From NCBI GenBank assembly GCA_900659855.1, contig CAACVI010000034.1, positions 124,001 through 188,000 of the forward strand: a DNA stretch of 64,000 bases, read 5' to 3'. Below, one piece after another: positions 1-9,283 of the stretch. The position numbers and the translations under genes are program-made. This DNA is from Candidatus Desulfarcum epimagneticum. Its GTDB lineage: Bacteria > Desulfobacterota > Desulfobacteria > Desulfobacterales > CR-1. Positions within the stretch are counted from its first letter, which is position 1. Every line of letters starts with the position of its first letter. Under the pieces are notes generated by a model. That model searched no databases. It was not told where the DNA came from and was given only the letters and a program-made list of their open reading frames with translations.

Positions 1-124
1 TCCACCTTTCCATCCCCCGGCTCTGGGCCACGATGATCTCGGGCGCGGCCGGGGATGAAAGCGGGGGCCTCAGCGTCTCGGCCAGGCGGTCGGCCAGCGT
101 CTCCAGACGGTTTCCGGAAAACAA
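1..124 (-). CDS. recC: RecC-like exonuclease V gamma subunit, N-terminal fragment
   Basis: Only the first 40 or so codons lie in the window; the gene runs off the left edge. The translation reads LFLFSGNRLETLADRLAE, then a stretch ending IVAQSRGMERW. This matches the start of RecC, which typically begins with an aromatic residue, SNRLE, LADRLA and later a VQSxGMxRW motif. RecC is the Chi-recognising, helicase-like subunit of the RecBCD nuclease. No ATG is visible at the start. A TTG at 124 is a plausible start but no strong ribosome-binding site precedes it, so the exact N-terminus is uncertain. The FecR-domain gene ends 48 bases upstream on the same strand. Confidence 0.7.
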   Translation of the reverse strand, partial: MFSGNRLETLADRLAETLRPPLSSPAAPEIIVAQSRGMERW

Positions 125-171
125 AAAAAGGCCGGGCCCCCGGTCGGACGCCGCGTTTGCCGGACAAAGGC

Positions 172-1227
172 TCACTTGGGCTCAGGCTTGGGCTCTTTGA
201 TTTTAACCGGCAGGGACTGCTTCACAGACGGCGCTTTGGCCGCCGAGGGTTTGTTTCCCGTGGACTTCATATGGCTCTTAATGCCGCTCATGCCTCCCTG
301 GTTCACGTTCATCGAAGGCGGCATGGAGCCCGGCATGTCCCCCGGGAAAGGCGGGCCGGACGCGCCTTTTCCCTTGTCCCCGAACGAAAGGCCGGGGCCC
401 TTCAAACCGTCTTTGCCCCCGGAGCCGCCGCCTTGTCCCCGTCCTCCGGACGGCCCCGTTCCCCCACGAGAAGGCCCCTGTCCCCGGCCGGACGAAGGCC
501 CCATGTCAAAGCCTTTGGCAAGCAGGCGCGCCCGGTCCCGGGCCACGGCGGCCGGGGCCGAGGGCGGCCCGTTCCAGGGAACCCCGGTCTCCTGGTAATC
601 TTTTAAAATCGCGGGGCCGGCCCCGGGATCGCTTAAGCTGAACACCTTCAGCGTGGTATTTTCCAGGGCCACCACCCGGGTTCCGGTCTCATCCACATCC
701 AGGATAAACTCAGACCCCGTCACCTTGATCAGCGCGGCGCCGGTCTTGATTTTAAAGGCGGTCGGATCAAACCGGGCCAGCCGGGTCACATGGACCCGGG
801 CCTTTCCCCGCTTCATGCTCAAAAGAAACGAGCGCTTCTTTCTTTCCGGCATATACACGCTTTGATCGATTTTCAGCGAACTCAGCGACGTCAGGGTCAG
901 CAGGCTGCCGTCGTTGAATTTCAAACGGATCCGCCCGCCTTTCATGGCGATGACCTGGTCTCCCTTGTAAACCGGGAACCCCTTCCGGATGACATAGGCG
1001 ACGTCGGCGCCCGCATGGACGGCCAGCGCCTGTCCCAGAACCTGCTCCGATTTTCCCACGGACGCGCCCGGCCCGGGCTTGAATCGTTTCTCCACCCGGA
1101 CGCCTTTGGGCAAAAGCGAATCGGACGAATTCCCTTCCAGGGCCGCGGCGTCCGGAACACGCGAAAAAACCGCCAGGCAGACCCCGGCCAGAAAAATCGT
1201 CGCTTTTCCTTTCAATCGATTCATCAT
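172..1227 (-). CDS. Secreted FecR-domain protein with Gly/Pro-rich tail
   Basis: A protein of about 351 residues with an N-terminal hydrophobic signal segment, so exported. Residues about 60-200 form a FecR-type domain: a KGDQVIAMKGGRIRLKF-like opening, GSLLTLTSLSSLKI, and KTGAALIKVTGSEFILDVD ahead of an EN-TTLKVFS strand. This beta-rich domain is known from anti-sigma regulators and from periplasmic or surface proteins. There is no cytoplasmic anti-sigma N-terminus here, so a regulator role is unlikely. The last 120 residues are low-complexity, rich in Gly, Pro, Ser and Lys. I chose the ATG at 1227 over a TTG at 1239 because it follows a G-rich stretch about 12 bases after the stop of the TPR-barrel gene. 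The two genes are almost certainly one operon. Confidence 0.75.
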   Translation of the reverse strand: MMNRLKGKATIFLAGVCLAVFSRVPDAAALEGNSSDSLLPKGVRVEKRFKPGPGASVGKSEQVLGQALAVHAGADVAYVIRKGFPVYKGDQVIAMKGGRIRLKFNDGSLLTLTSLSSLKIDQSVYMPERKKRSFLLSMKRGKARVHVTRLARFDPTAFKIKTGAALIKVTGSEFILDVDETGTRVVALENTTLKVFSLSDPGAGPAILKDYQETGVPWNGPPSAPAAVARDRARLLAKGFDMGPSSGRGQGPSRGGTGPSGGRGQGGGSGGKDGLKGPGLSFGDKGKGASGPPFPGDMPGSMPPSMNVNQGGMSGIKSHMKSTGNKPSAAKAPSVKQSLPVKIKEPKPEPK

Positions 1228-1239
1228 TCCCCCCCCCAA

Positions 1240-2742
1240 TCACCGCTCAAAGGACAAATGCAGAGCCCCTGTCCTTTGCCGGTAGTCATAGTCATCGTCT
1301 GTGGAGTGATTCTCCAGATACGTCCATTCCGTCGAAAGGCGCAGACCCTCAAGCCACAAAGGCATGGAGACAGAGGCGGTTCCGTAATACTGCTCGTCCC
1401 GCCGTCTGGACCCGTCATCGGCGCGCTCATACTCATCCCAGGAATATGTCTGGTAAAACCCCAGCCTCCAGTCCCCGGGCAGGGTCAGGGTCAGGCCCGC
1501 GCCCGCCTGTTTTTCCAGGTATGTGTAATCGGCGGACGCCTTTGACGAACGGCTCACCCCCCCGCTGAGGCTGAGGTTGGCCCTGTTTTTGAAAAATCCC
1601 GAGTAAAGGGCGATTTCCGCCCCCGATTCGTAGCCGTCCTGGTCCTCGTCCGTAATGTGGTCCTCGGCGGAATAAGAATACGTCACGTTGACCAGGTGGT
1701 TTTGGAACGCCCGCCAGGTGAGGCCCGGCTTGATCTGGCGGGCCCGAAGGTAAGGCTCGTTTCCCAGGCGGGTCCCGGAGTGGAGATATTGAAAATGAAA
1801 GGCCAGGGACTCCATGTAATGCGCGGCGTAAAGCCCGCCTTCGCTGATGAGGTACTGGTAATCCGCCAGCTTCTGATTCAGGGTCTGGTAATGGTTGTAG
1901 CCCACGCTGATTTCCTGCCGGGGCTTTTTTAAAAGATCATACTTGACCGACAGGTAGCCGGTCCCCAGGAGATCATCGTCGCTTCCCCGGCTGTAAGTGG
2001 ACATGGCGGTCAAAGGAACGTTGTCGTCATACTGATACCCCAGGCGGCCATACAGATGCCAGCGCCGCTTCTCCTTTATTTTTCGCCGGATGGTCTCCAG
2101 CCATTTTTCGGCTTTGGACGCCAGCATGGGGCTTCGGGATTCGTTTTTCACATATTCAAAGCGTGTTCGGGCCTGTTTTTCCATCCCAGCGTGGTAATGG
2201 CTCACGGCGGACAGGTAAACAGCCGGGTCTTTCAGGGACGGCTCGTTTTCGCCGGCGGACTCAAAATAAGGGATGGCCTCCCTGTGGCGTTTGAGGCCAA
2301 ACAGGCAAAGCCCCGCGTAATACGCGGCCTCCCCATGGGAGGGGTCCTGGGCCGCGATTTTTTCAAACACCGCCAGCGCCTGGGCGTGGTCCCCGTTTTC
2401 ATAGGCGATTTTCGCGGAGTCGTACTCCATCTCGGCCAGGTCGGGCTTTTGCGCCAACGCCCGCTCAAAATGCCCCTTCGCCTCTTCGGGGCGCCCCATT
2501 TTCGAAAGGGCCGCGCCCAGGTAATAATGGCTTTCCGGGTGGTCGGGATCGATTTCAAGGGCTTTTTGAAAATGTTTTGCGGCGGCCCCGTGGTCCCCCT
2601 CCTCATAGGCGAAAAGCCCCATGTCGAAATAAATCTCCGGGTCTCCCGCGAAAACAGGGGATTTATGGACAAAAAACGAGGCGAACAGAAGCGCCCCCGC
2701 CAGCGCGCCAAAAAAAAGAATGCGATGCGGTTTTCGGCTCAT
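1240..2742 (-). CDS. TPR protein with C-terminal beta-barrel-like domain
   Basis: About 500 residues. A signal peptide is followed by four or more tetratricopeptide repeats at roughly residues 35-200, with clear DPDHPESHYYLGAALSKMG and ALAVFEKIAAQDPSHGEAAYYAGLCL-type helices. From about residue 225 the sequence becomes alternating polar and aromatic beta strands (for example RLGYQYDDNVPL and VNVTYSYSAEDH) and ends in LHLSFER, as in an outer-membrane barrel. This architecture resembles TPR-barrel outer-membrane proteins, including the Slam/DUF560 group, but membership is not proven. The start at 2742 follows AAGGAGG by 11 bases. A longer frame from GTG 2769 would start inside the family-1 repeat. 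It precedes the FecR-domain gene by 12 bases, which suggests a shared envelope function. Confidence 0.72.
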   Translation of the reverse strand: MSRKPHRILFFGALAGALLFASFFVHKSPVFAGDPEIYFDMGLFAYEEGDHGAAAKHFQKALEIDPDHPESHYYLGAALSKMGRPEEAKGHFERALAQKPDLAEMEYDSAKIAYENGDHAQALAVFEKIAAQDPSHGEAAYYAGLCLFGLKRHREAIPYFESAGENEPSLKDPAVYLSAVSHYHAGMEKQARTRFEYVKNESRSPMLASKAEKWLETIRRKIKEKRRWHLYGRLGYQYDDNVPLTAMSTYSRGSDDDLLGTGYLSVKYDLLKKPRQEISVGYNHYQTLNQKLADYQYLISEGGLYAAHYMESLAFHFQYLHSGTRLGNEPYLRARQIKPGLTWRAFQNHLVNVTYSYSAEDHITDEDQDGYESGAEIALYSGFFKNRANLSLSGGVSRSSKASADYTYLEKQAGAGLTLTLPGDWRLGFYQTYSWDEYERADDGSRRRDEQYYGTASVSMPLWLEGLRLSTEWTYLENHSTDDDYDYRQRTGALHLSFER

Positions 2743-2761
2743 CTTATGGTTTTCCTCCTTG

Positions 2762-2914
2762 GGGTTCACTCAAAAATCAGTTTACAATTTTGGGAGTTAA
2801 GTCGCCTGTCTGACAAGGCGTGAAAACTTGAGGCATATCGGGATATGCCGAGTTTTCATAACGCGGTCAGGATGAATTGGCTTCCAAAATGTAAAGTTAT
2901 TTTTGAGTGAGCCC
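2762..2914. repeat. Family-1 palindromic MITE-like element, copy 1
   Basis: A 153-bp non-coding element with inverted ends, GGGTTCACTCAAAAAT at the left and the complement of GGGCTCACTCAAAAAT at the right. The interior holds further inverted repeats, for example TTGAGGCATATC facing GATATGCCGAG. It is flanked by a direct repeat TTG (2759-2761 and 2915-2917), consistent with a 3-bp target duplication. A near-identical copy lies at 29337-29493. It fills the gap between the TPR-barrel gene and the pentapeptide gene, and its right end encodes the last residues of the latter. A 3-bp duplication would fit some IS5-type transposases, but no transposase is nearby. Confidence 0.85.
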
Positions 2915-4780
2915 TTGGCATCCGGCCTTCAGGTAAGCGTCCAGGGCGTCGGTCAGAATCTGGGCCGGGTCTTGGTCCGGCGGCGTGTCCGGGGCCAGAA
3001 CGGTCGCCATCCAGGGATCGGCGCACAGGCGGCGCATCCCGGCGGCGATAAACGGGCTTTCGCAGGCCAGCTTCGCCCGGATTTCAAAAAAACGCCCGGC
3101 CGGCGCGCGGTCTTTCAGAAGCGGGGCCAAATTGTCCCCTGTTCCCGCGCTCCTTGAAAACGCCTCTTCAACGCGGCGGGCGAAATCCCCTTTTTTAAAT
3201 GCGTGCAGATGGGGAAGGGTTCGCGTCAAAACCTCGCTCCAGTCCCCCGGGGGCGTCAGGTTGGGGTCCCCCGCCGTTTCGGCGAAACGGGCGCCGGCGG
3301 CCTCCACGCCGTTCATGCGGGTCTCGCCGATGTAGGCCCCGTCCAAAAAAGCGCCGCTCAAATCCGCCCCCGTAAGATCGGCGTTGTAAAGCATGGCGCC
3401 GTCCAGGCGGGCCTCGGTGAGATCAACGCCCGACATGCCGGCCTCGGTGAGATCGGCCCCGGAAAAAACAGCGGCGGGCGCCTCCGCGCCATGCAGAAGC
3501 GCCCGGGCGACAACAGCCCCCTCCAGAACGGCGTCGCTCAAGTCCGCGCCCCTCATGTCGGCGGCGGTCAAATCCGCCCCTTTCATCCGGGCGCGGATCA
3601 GGTGGGCCCGGCGCAGGTCCGCCTCTTTGAGAACGGCTTTTTCAAAATCGGCCCGGTATAACACCGCGCCGGTCAAACGGGCCCGGGTCAAATCCGCCTG
3701 ATGAAACCCGACGGCGCTCAGGTTGGCCCCATCCAGTCGGGCCCCCCTCAAGTCGGCCTTGTAAAGGCGGCTCTGGGAAAAATCGGCGAAACGCAGGTCC
3801 CGGCCCCTCAAATCCGCGCCCTCGGTGAAATCCAGCCACTGGGAAGGGTCCGGCTTTCCCCTGTCCATGTAATAGCGCGCCACGCTCTCACCGGGCTCTT
3901 TGGCCACCAGGGTCTTGCCTTTGAGCTGGAGCCGGGGATACAAAAACTCAAAATCCTTTCCCAAAACATTCATATCCATCCAGAGGGAAAAAACCAGAAA
4001 CAGGCTCGCCGCCGAGACAAGGGCCATCAGAACCGACACCCCCCCCGCCAGGGGCCCTTTTCCGCCGGCCCCGAAGAATCGCCAAAAAAATCCCCCAAAA
4101 AACCCAAGGGTCCCGAAAAAGCCCCGCCGCCCTTCCCTCTCATGGCCCTTCTTCTCATGACCGGGGGTTTGGACCACGCTTTCCCAGTAAAGCCCCAAAA
4201 GGGACAGGTCCGCGAAAAAAACAAACGAATGCCAAAGGGTCATGGGAAAGCTGTGGAAGGGGGAAAATTTCAGCTGAATGGCCAGAAGCAGCGCCAAAGG
4301 AAAAAAATAGGTGGTGATGTAAATCAGACCCAGTATCAGGTAATAATGGGGCTGGCCGGGGCGAAAACGGACAAAAAAGTTGAAGATAAAGGGGGACAGA
4401 AGCAGACGGACTTCGTCCCTGGACACCCGGGCGCTCCAGGCCAGGAGCTTTTTCACGTGCTGGGCCAGGCTGAACAGCAGGTTGAAATGAATGGCCGCGA
4501 TGAGCGGGGGAGCCAGAATGTAAAACCCGAACAAAGGAATCTCGAAATTCACCACCGGCAGGGTCACCCGGCTTTCGGGAATCAGAAGCTGCTCATGGGT
4601 GGTGGAGGCGGCCGTGATCAGCATGTACAGGTTGGCCATCAGAAAGGTCAGGAAAAAATGACGGGTTTTTTCCGTGGAACTGTCCAGAAGACTCTTTATT
4701 TTTTCAGGATCAACGCCCTGGTTTTTTTCAGGATCAGCGCCCCGGCCGGCGACGGCCGGCTCGGTTCCGGAAGGTTCCAT
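2897..4780 (-). CDS. Membrane-anchored pentapeptide-repeat protein
   Basis: 627 residues. The N-terminal half has about five hydrophobic segments (near residues 42-60, 75-115, 150-180, 185-205 and 245-270), so it is an inner-membrane protein. Residues about 310-500 are pentapeptide repeats of the A(D/N)LxX type, such as ADLRGARLDGANLSAVGF and ADLTAADMRGADLSDAVL, which fold into a right-handed quadrilateral beta-helix. The remaining 120 residues are helical and unassigned. Membrane proteins with this layout are common in Desulfobacterota and cyanobacteria, but their role is not known. The final codons (GLTQK and the stop) are provided by the right end of the family-1 repeat, so the native C-terminus was probably a little different. 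Confidence 0.85.
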   Translation of the reverse strand: MEPSGTEPAVAGRGADPEKNQGVDPEKIKSLLDSSTEKTRHFFLTFLMANLYMLITAASTTHEQLLIPESRVTLPVVNFEIPLFGFYILAPPLIAAIHFNLLFSLAQHVKKLLAWSARVSRDEVRLLLSPFIFNFFVRFRPGQPHYYLILGLIYITTYFFPLALLLAIQLKFSPFHSFPMTLWHSFVFFADLSLLGLYWESVVQTPGHEKKGHEREGRRGFFGTLGFFGGFFWRFFGAGGKGPLAGGVSVLMALVSAASLFLVFSLWMDMNVLGKDFEFLYPRLQLKGKTLVAKEPGESVARYYMDRGKPDPSQWLDFTEGADLRGRDLRFADFSQSRLYKADLRGARLDGANLSAVGFHQADLTRARLTGAVLYRADFEKAVLKEADLRRAHLIRARMKGADLTAADMRGADLSDAVLEGAVVARALLHGAEAPAAVFSGADLTEAGMSGVDLTEARLDGAMLYNADLTGADLSGAFLDGAYIGETRMNGVEAAGARFAETAGDPNLTPPGDWSEVLTRTLPHLHAFKKGDFARRVEEAFSRSAGTGDNLAPLLKDRAPAGRFFEIRAKLACESPFIAAGMRRLCADPWMATVLAPDTPPDQDPAQILTDALDAYLKAGCQGLTQK

Positions 4781-4986
4781 ATGCCCCGCCTGTTTGGTTT
4801 ATGGGAGAATTCGCGCCCGGCTCTCTCTTTTCAATCAGACGCCTTATTGGATTTTATGTACCACATAGAGAGGGGAAAAAAAAGAATAAAATCCACTTTT
4901 GGTGTTGCAAGGACAAGGGCAGGCGCTGTATCTATTTTCAGAACCCGCAAAAAACCAAACATCGCCGTTTAAAAAGGAGGATTCCC

Positions 4987-5811
4987 ATGAGCGTTTTTAT
5001 CGTTGACCCGGACAAATGCGACCGCGACGGTCTGTGCGTTTTGGAATGCCCGGCCCAGATCATCGAGATGGATAAAAACGACCCCGTCCCCCGGCCCTCG
5101 GAAATGGCCGGGGACCTGTGCATGGATTGCGGCCATTGCGTGGCCGTGTGCCCGAAGGGGGCGTTTTTCCACCGGTCCATGTCCCCGGATGAATGCCCCC
5201 CGCTTCAAAAAGAGCTGCTTTTGGGCCCTGAACAGGCGGCGCATTTCCTGCGATCCCGCCGGTCCATACGGGTGTGGAAAGACAAAAAGGTGGAAAAGGA
5301 CCTGATTGAAAAACTGATCAAAACCGCCCGTTTCGCGCCCTCGGGCCACAACCTTCAGCCGGTCATGTGGCATGTGATTCACGACCGAAAGGATGTGGAG
5401 AAGATGGCCGGCCATGTGGCCGACTGGATGCGGTATATGATGACCGAGCATAAGGATGTGGCGGAGATGATGCATATGGACCTGGTCGTGGAGAAATGGG
5501 AAAAGGGAAGCGACGGGATATGCCGGGGCGCGCCCCATGTCATCGTGGCGCATGGCCCCGCGCAGGACCCCACGGCCCAGACCGCGGCCACCATCGCGCT
5601 GACCTATCTGGATCTGGCGGCCCACGCCCTGGGTCTGGGATCATGCTGGGCCGGTTTTTTTAACGCGGCGGCCGCCTTCTTTCCTCCCATGCAGAAGGCC
5701 CTGGGTCTTCCGGAGGGAAACGCCTGCCTCGGGGCCATGATGCTGGGATATCCCAGGCTCAAATACCACCGGCTGCCCAATAGAAAGGAGCCGGTCATCA
5801 CCTGGGCATAG
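4987..5811 (+). CDS. Ferredoxin-nitroreductase fusion
   Basis: 274 residues. The first 70 contain two cysteine motifs for 4Fe-4S clusters: a CDRDGLCVLECP stretch near residue 11 and CMDCGHCVAVCP near residue 45. The rest is an FMN-binding nitroreductase domain, recognisable from RSRRSIRVWKDKKV and FAPSGHNLQPVMWHVI and from a C-terminal GLGSCWAGFF. Such fusions reduce small-molecule substrates with electrons from the clusters; the substrate cannot be told from sequence. The ATG at 4987 sits six bases after AAGGAGG, which decides the start. It is transcribed alone, divergent from the pentapeptide gene. Confidence 0.9.
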   Translation: MSVFIVDPDKCDRDGLCVLECPAQIIEMDKNDPVPRPSEMAGDLCMDCGHCVAVCPKGAFFHRSMSPDECPPLQKELLLGPEQAAHFLRSRRSIRVWKDKKVEKDLIEKLIKTARFAPSGHNLQPVMWHVIHDRKDVEKMAGHVADWMRYMMTEHKDVAEMMHMDLVVEKWEKGSDGICRGAPHVIVAHGPAQDPTAQTAATIALTYLDLAAHALGLGSCWAGFFNAAAAFFPPMQKALGLPEGNACLGAMMLGYPRLKYHRLPNRKEPVITWA

Positions 5812-5837
5812 GGCCGCGAAAAGACGCCCTCTTGAAT

Positions 5838-6134
5838 TTAATAATACACCGGATCTTCGGCGAACCACGACTCCATCTCCTGTCGGGTTTTGGGATCAAG
5901 ACGGCCCGCTTTCACCAAAAGGCCCCCGATCCCGGCCTCCCTCAGGGTGTCGATGGAAAGGATATCCTCCACGCTTTTGCCCGGGGCCCAGAAAAAAGTG
6001 TAGGCCGAAGTGAGCCTTTTTTTCTTTAAAAATTGGACGCTTTCCCCCATATAGATGAGGTGGTAAGACAAAAGAAAATATCCGGCGGCGGCGGCAAGGG
6101 CCACAAGGACCCACATTTTGATTTTTTTCAGCAT
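5838..6134 (-). CDS. Small membrane-anchored hypothetical protein
   Basis: 98 residues. Residues 5-28 form one hydrophobic helix (MWVLVALAAAAGYFLLSYHL), followed by a short soluble region with several charged residues, ending WFAEDPVYY. A GGGAG-like stretch precedes the ATG. I do not recognise the family. It lies 26 bases past the stop of the nitroreductase gene, on the opposite strand, so the two converge. Confidence 0.6.
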   Translation of the reverse strand: MLKKIKMWVLVALAAAAGYFLLSYHLIYMGESVQFLKKKRLTSAYTFFWAPGKSVEDILSIDTLREAGIGGLLVKAGRLDPKTRQEMESWFAEDPVYY

Positions 6135-6253
6135 GAAACGGCTCCCGGTCGGGCGTGTTTTTTTGGATCATAAGCGAACCACAAATAAAGAGGATATCAT
6201 ACCCCGATAAAAAACACGGTGTCAATCCATGATGGATGAAAAGGAGCCTGAAT

Positions 6254-6697
6254 TTGGAGACGGAACTCAAAAAAGCCATTGAGCGGGCGGTCAAAAACGA
6301 GCCACTGGCAAAGGCCATGGGAATGGAGCTGGTTGAGCTTGGGCCGGGCCGTTCCGCCGTTGCAATGACCTATGACCCCGTGAAAATGGACAACATTTAC
6401 GGCCGCGCCCACGGCGGGGCCGTTTTCGCCCTGATCGACGAGGCGTTTGAGACGGCGAGCCAGACCGACGGGACGGTGGCCGTGGCCTTGAACGTCAACG
6501 TGACCTATGTGGCCGCCCCCGGGGCCGGGGACCGGCTGAGGGCCGAGGCGAGGATGGCGAGCCGGACCCGGAAAACGTCCCTGTTCGACATCACGGTGAC
6601 GGACGGCGACGGCGCCCTTATCGCCCGATGCGCCGCGCTGGCCTATCGGACCGGCAAATCAGCGCTTGTGTCTTTAAAGAAAAACGAAAAAGAATAA
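6254..6697 (+). CDS. PaaI-type hotdog thioesterase
   Basis: About 147 residues, the normal length for a single hotdog domain. The diagnostic motif is HGGAVFALIDEAFETA near residue 58, which holds the HGG turn and the Asp/Glu region used for catalysis, followed by beta strands VALNVNVTYVAAP and SLFDITVTDGDG. Members hydrolyse acyl-CoA or aryl-acyl-CoA thioesters, often in phenylacetate or fatty-acid metabolism. A TTG at 6254 is preferred because AAGGAG precedes it by seven bases; an upstream ATG at 6236 would add six residues and lacks such a site. Transcribed alone, with tRNA-Pro following on the opposite strand. Confidence 0.82.
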   Translation: METELKKAIERAVKNEPLAKAMGMELVELGPGRSAVAMTYDPVKMDNIYGRAHGGAVFALIDEAFETASQTDGTVAVALNVNVTYVAAPGAGDRLRAEARMASRTRKTSLFDITVTDGDGALIARCAALAYRTGKSALVSLKKNEKE

Positions 6698-6735
6698 GGG
6701 ATAAGAACCGAAAAAAAACTAAGGAATGAAAAAAA

Positions 6736-6812
6736 TGGTCGGGACAGCAGGATTTGAACCTGCGACCCCAGCGTCCCGAACGCTGTGCTCTACCAGGCTG
6801 AGCCATGTCCCG
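6736..6812 (-). tRNA. tRNA-Pro (CGG anticodon)
   Basis: On the minus strand the sequence folds as a full cloverleaf: acceptor CGGGACA paired with TGTCCCG, D stem GCTC/GAGC, anticodon stem CAGCG/CGCTG with loop TTCGGGA, and T stem GCAGG/CCTGC. The anticodon at positions 34-36 is CGG, reading proline. A discriminator A and an encoded CCA follow the acceptor stem. Confidence 0.96.
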
Positions 6813-6824
6813 ACGTTTAAAAGA

Positions 6825-6976
6825 TGACAGCATCGTAAAAAATCCGATCTACTGTGTTATAGCGCTTATTTTTAATTGAGGCATACTACATGTATTGCCT
6901 CAATTAAAAATAAGCGCTACGCCTTGTATATCGAATTCTTTACGACGCTGTCCCGTGATTTCTTACGAGTTTATCA
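6825..6976. repeat. Family-2 palindromic element, full copy A
   Basis: A 152-bp element starting TGACAGCATCGTAAAAAATC and ending with TCTTACGAGTTTATCA. The centre is a palindrome of about 50 bp: GCGCTTATTTTTAATTGAGG faces its complement around ACATGT. A second full-length copy of the same length lies at 44668-44819 and shorter derivatives at 8862, 32007 and 43418. It occupies most of the gap between tRNA-Pro and the end of purA. No open frame of note lies inside, so it is non-autonomous. Confidence 0.85.
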
Positions 6977-7074
6977 AAAAATGGAAACATGAAACATAAA
7001 TACGGAATATCTCCAAGCGGGTCTTTTCTTATGTCACATTTTACCAATTGTCAATTAAAAAAAGACCCGGCCCT

Positions 7075-8861
<1,787 letters not shown>

Positions 8862-8879
8862 TTTTTTACGACGCCATCA
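8862..8879. repeat. Family-2 end fragment at the tadA start
   Basis: An 18-bp match (TTTTTTACGACGCCATCA) to the outer end of the family-2 element. It directly abuts the tadA initiation codon, so it forms that gene's 5-prime leader. Related end units occur at 32047-32064 and 43418-43435. Confidence 0.6.
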
Positions 8880-8911
8880 TCATTTTTATTCATGAAAAAA
8901 TGAACTAGTCA

Positions 8912-8940
8912 TTGACATATCCGCCCGCATATTTTATGAA
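8912..8940 (+). promoter_or_regulatory. Sigma-70-type promoter upstream of tRNA-Arg
   Basis: TTGACA at 8912-8917 and TATGAA at 8935-8940, separated by 17 bases. The next feature downstream on this strand is a hairpin at 8959-8982 and then tRNA-Arg at 9009. Confidence 0.65.
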
Positions 8941-8958
8941 CAGGCATTGATTCCATCC

Positions 8959-8982
8959 GAGGCCGTCAGATCCGACGGCCTC
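8959..8982 (+). other. Leader hairpin between promoter and tRNA-Arg
   Basis: A perfect 9-bp stem GAGGCCGTC / GACGGCCTC with a six-base loop, followed ten bases later by a run of seven T. It lies about 19 bases after the -10 box and 27 bases before the tRNA. It may be a processing signal, an attenuator, or the terminator of a very short RNA. Confidence 0.5.
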
Positions 8983-9008
8983 TTCATGACGTTTTTTTGA
9001 GTTCAGAC

Positions 9009-9086
<78 letters not shown>

Positions 9087-9233
9087 TCCCCGCCTTTTAA
9101 GCCCAACTAATAACATTAGTATAATCTCGCGGCGAGGTCAAGAAGAAGCTTGATTTTATACAGGGTAACCGCATTTATAAATCATTTTCCCAGGACTTTC
9201 AGCAGACAATCATTATCCCAAACCAACCCTAAT

Positions 9234-9280
9234 GGCTCGCTCAAAAATGGGTTTACATTTTGAAAGCCCATTCATCCGGA
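9234..9280. repeat. Family-1 solo end next to the Rhs remnant
   Basis: About 45 bases match the outer end of the family-1 element (GGCTCGCTCAAAAAT, then TTTACATTTTGAAAGCCCAT, ending CATCC). The rest of the element is missing and the match stops where the orphan Rhs sequence begins. It may be the scar of a deletion or recombination that brought the Rhs tip here. Confidence 0.6.
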
Positions 9281-9283
9281 CAT

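Noticed and set aside
55-606. Plus-strand frame of 183 codons at the left edge
   Set aside because: Antisense to recC and the FecR-domain gene; basic, low-complexity translation.
3270-3830. Regular short repeats suggesting a tandem-repeat or CRISPR array
   Set aside because: They are the codons of pentapeptide repeats; there are no constant repeats with unique spacers. No CRISPR array was seen anywhere in the window.
3701-4972. Plus-strand frame of 423 codons
   Set aside because: Antisense shadow of the pentapeptide-repeat gene.
9087-9233. Possible tRNA attachment site for an integrated island
   Set aside because: No repeat of the tRNA-Arg 3-prime end and no integrase gene were found in the window.
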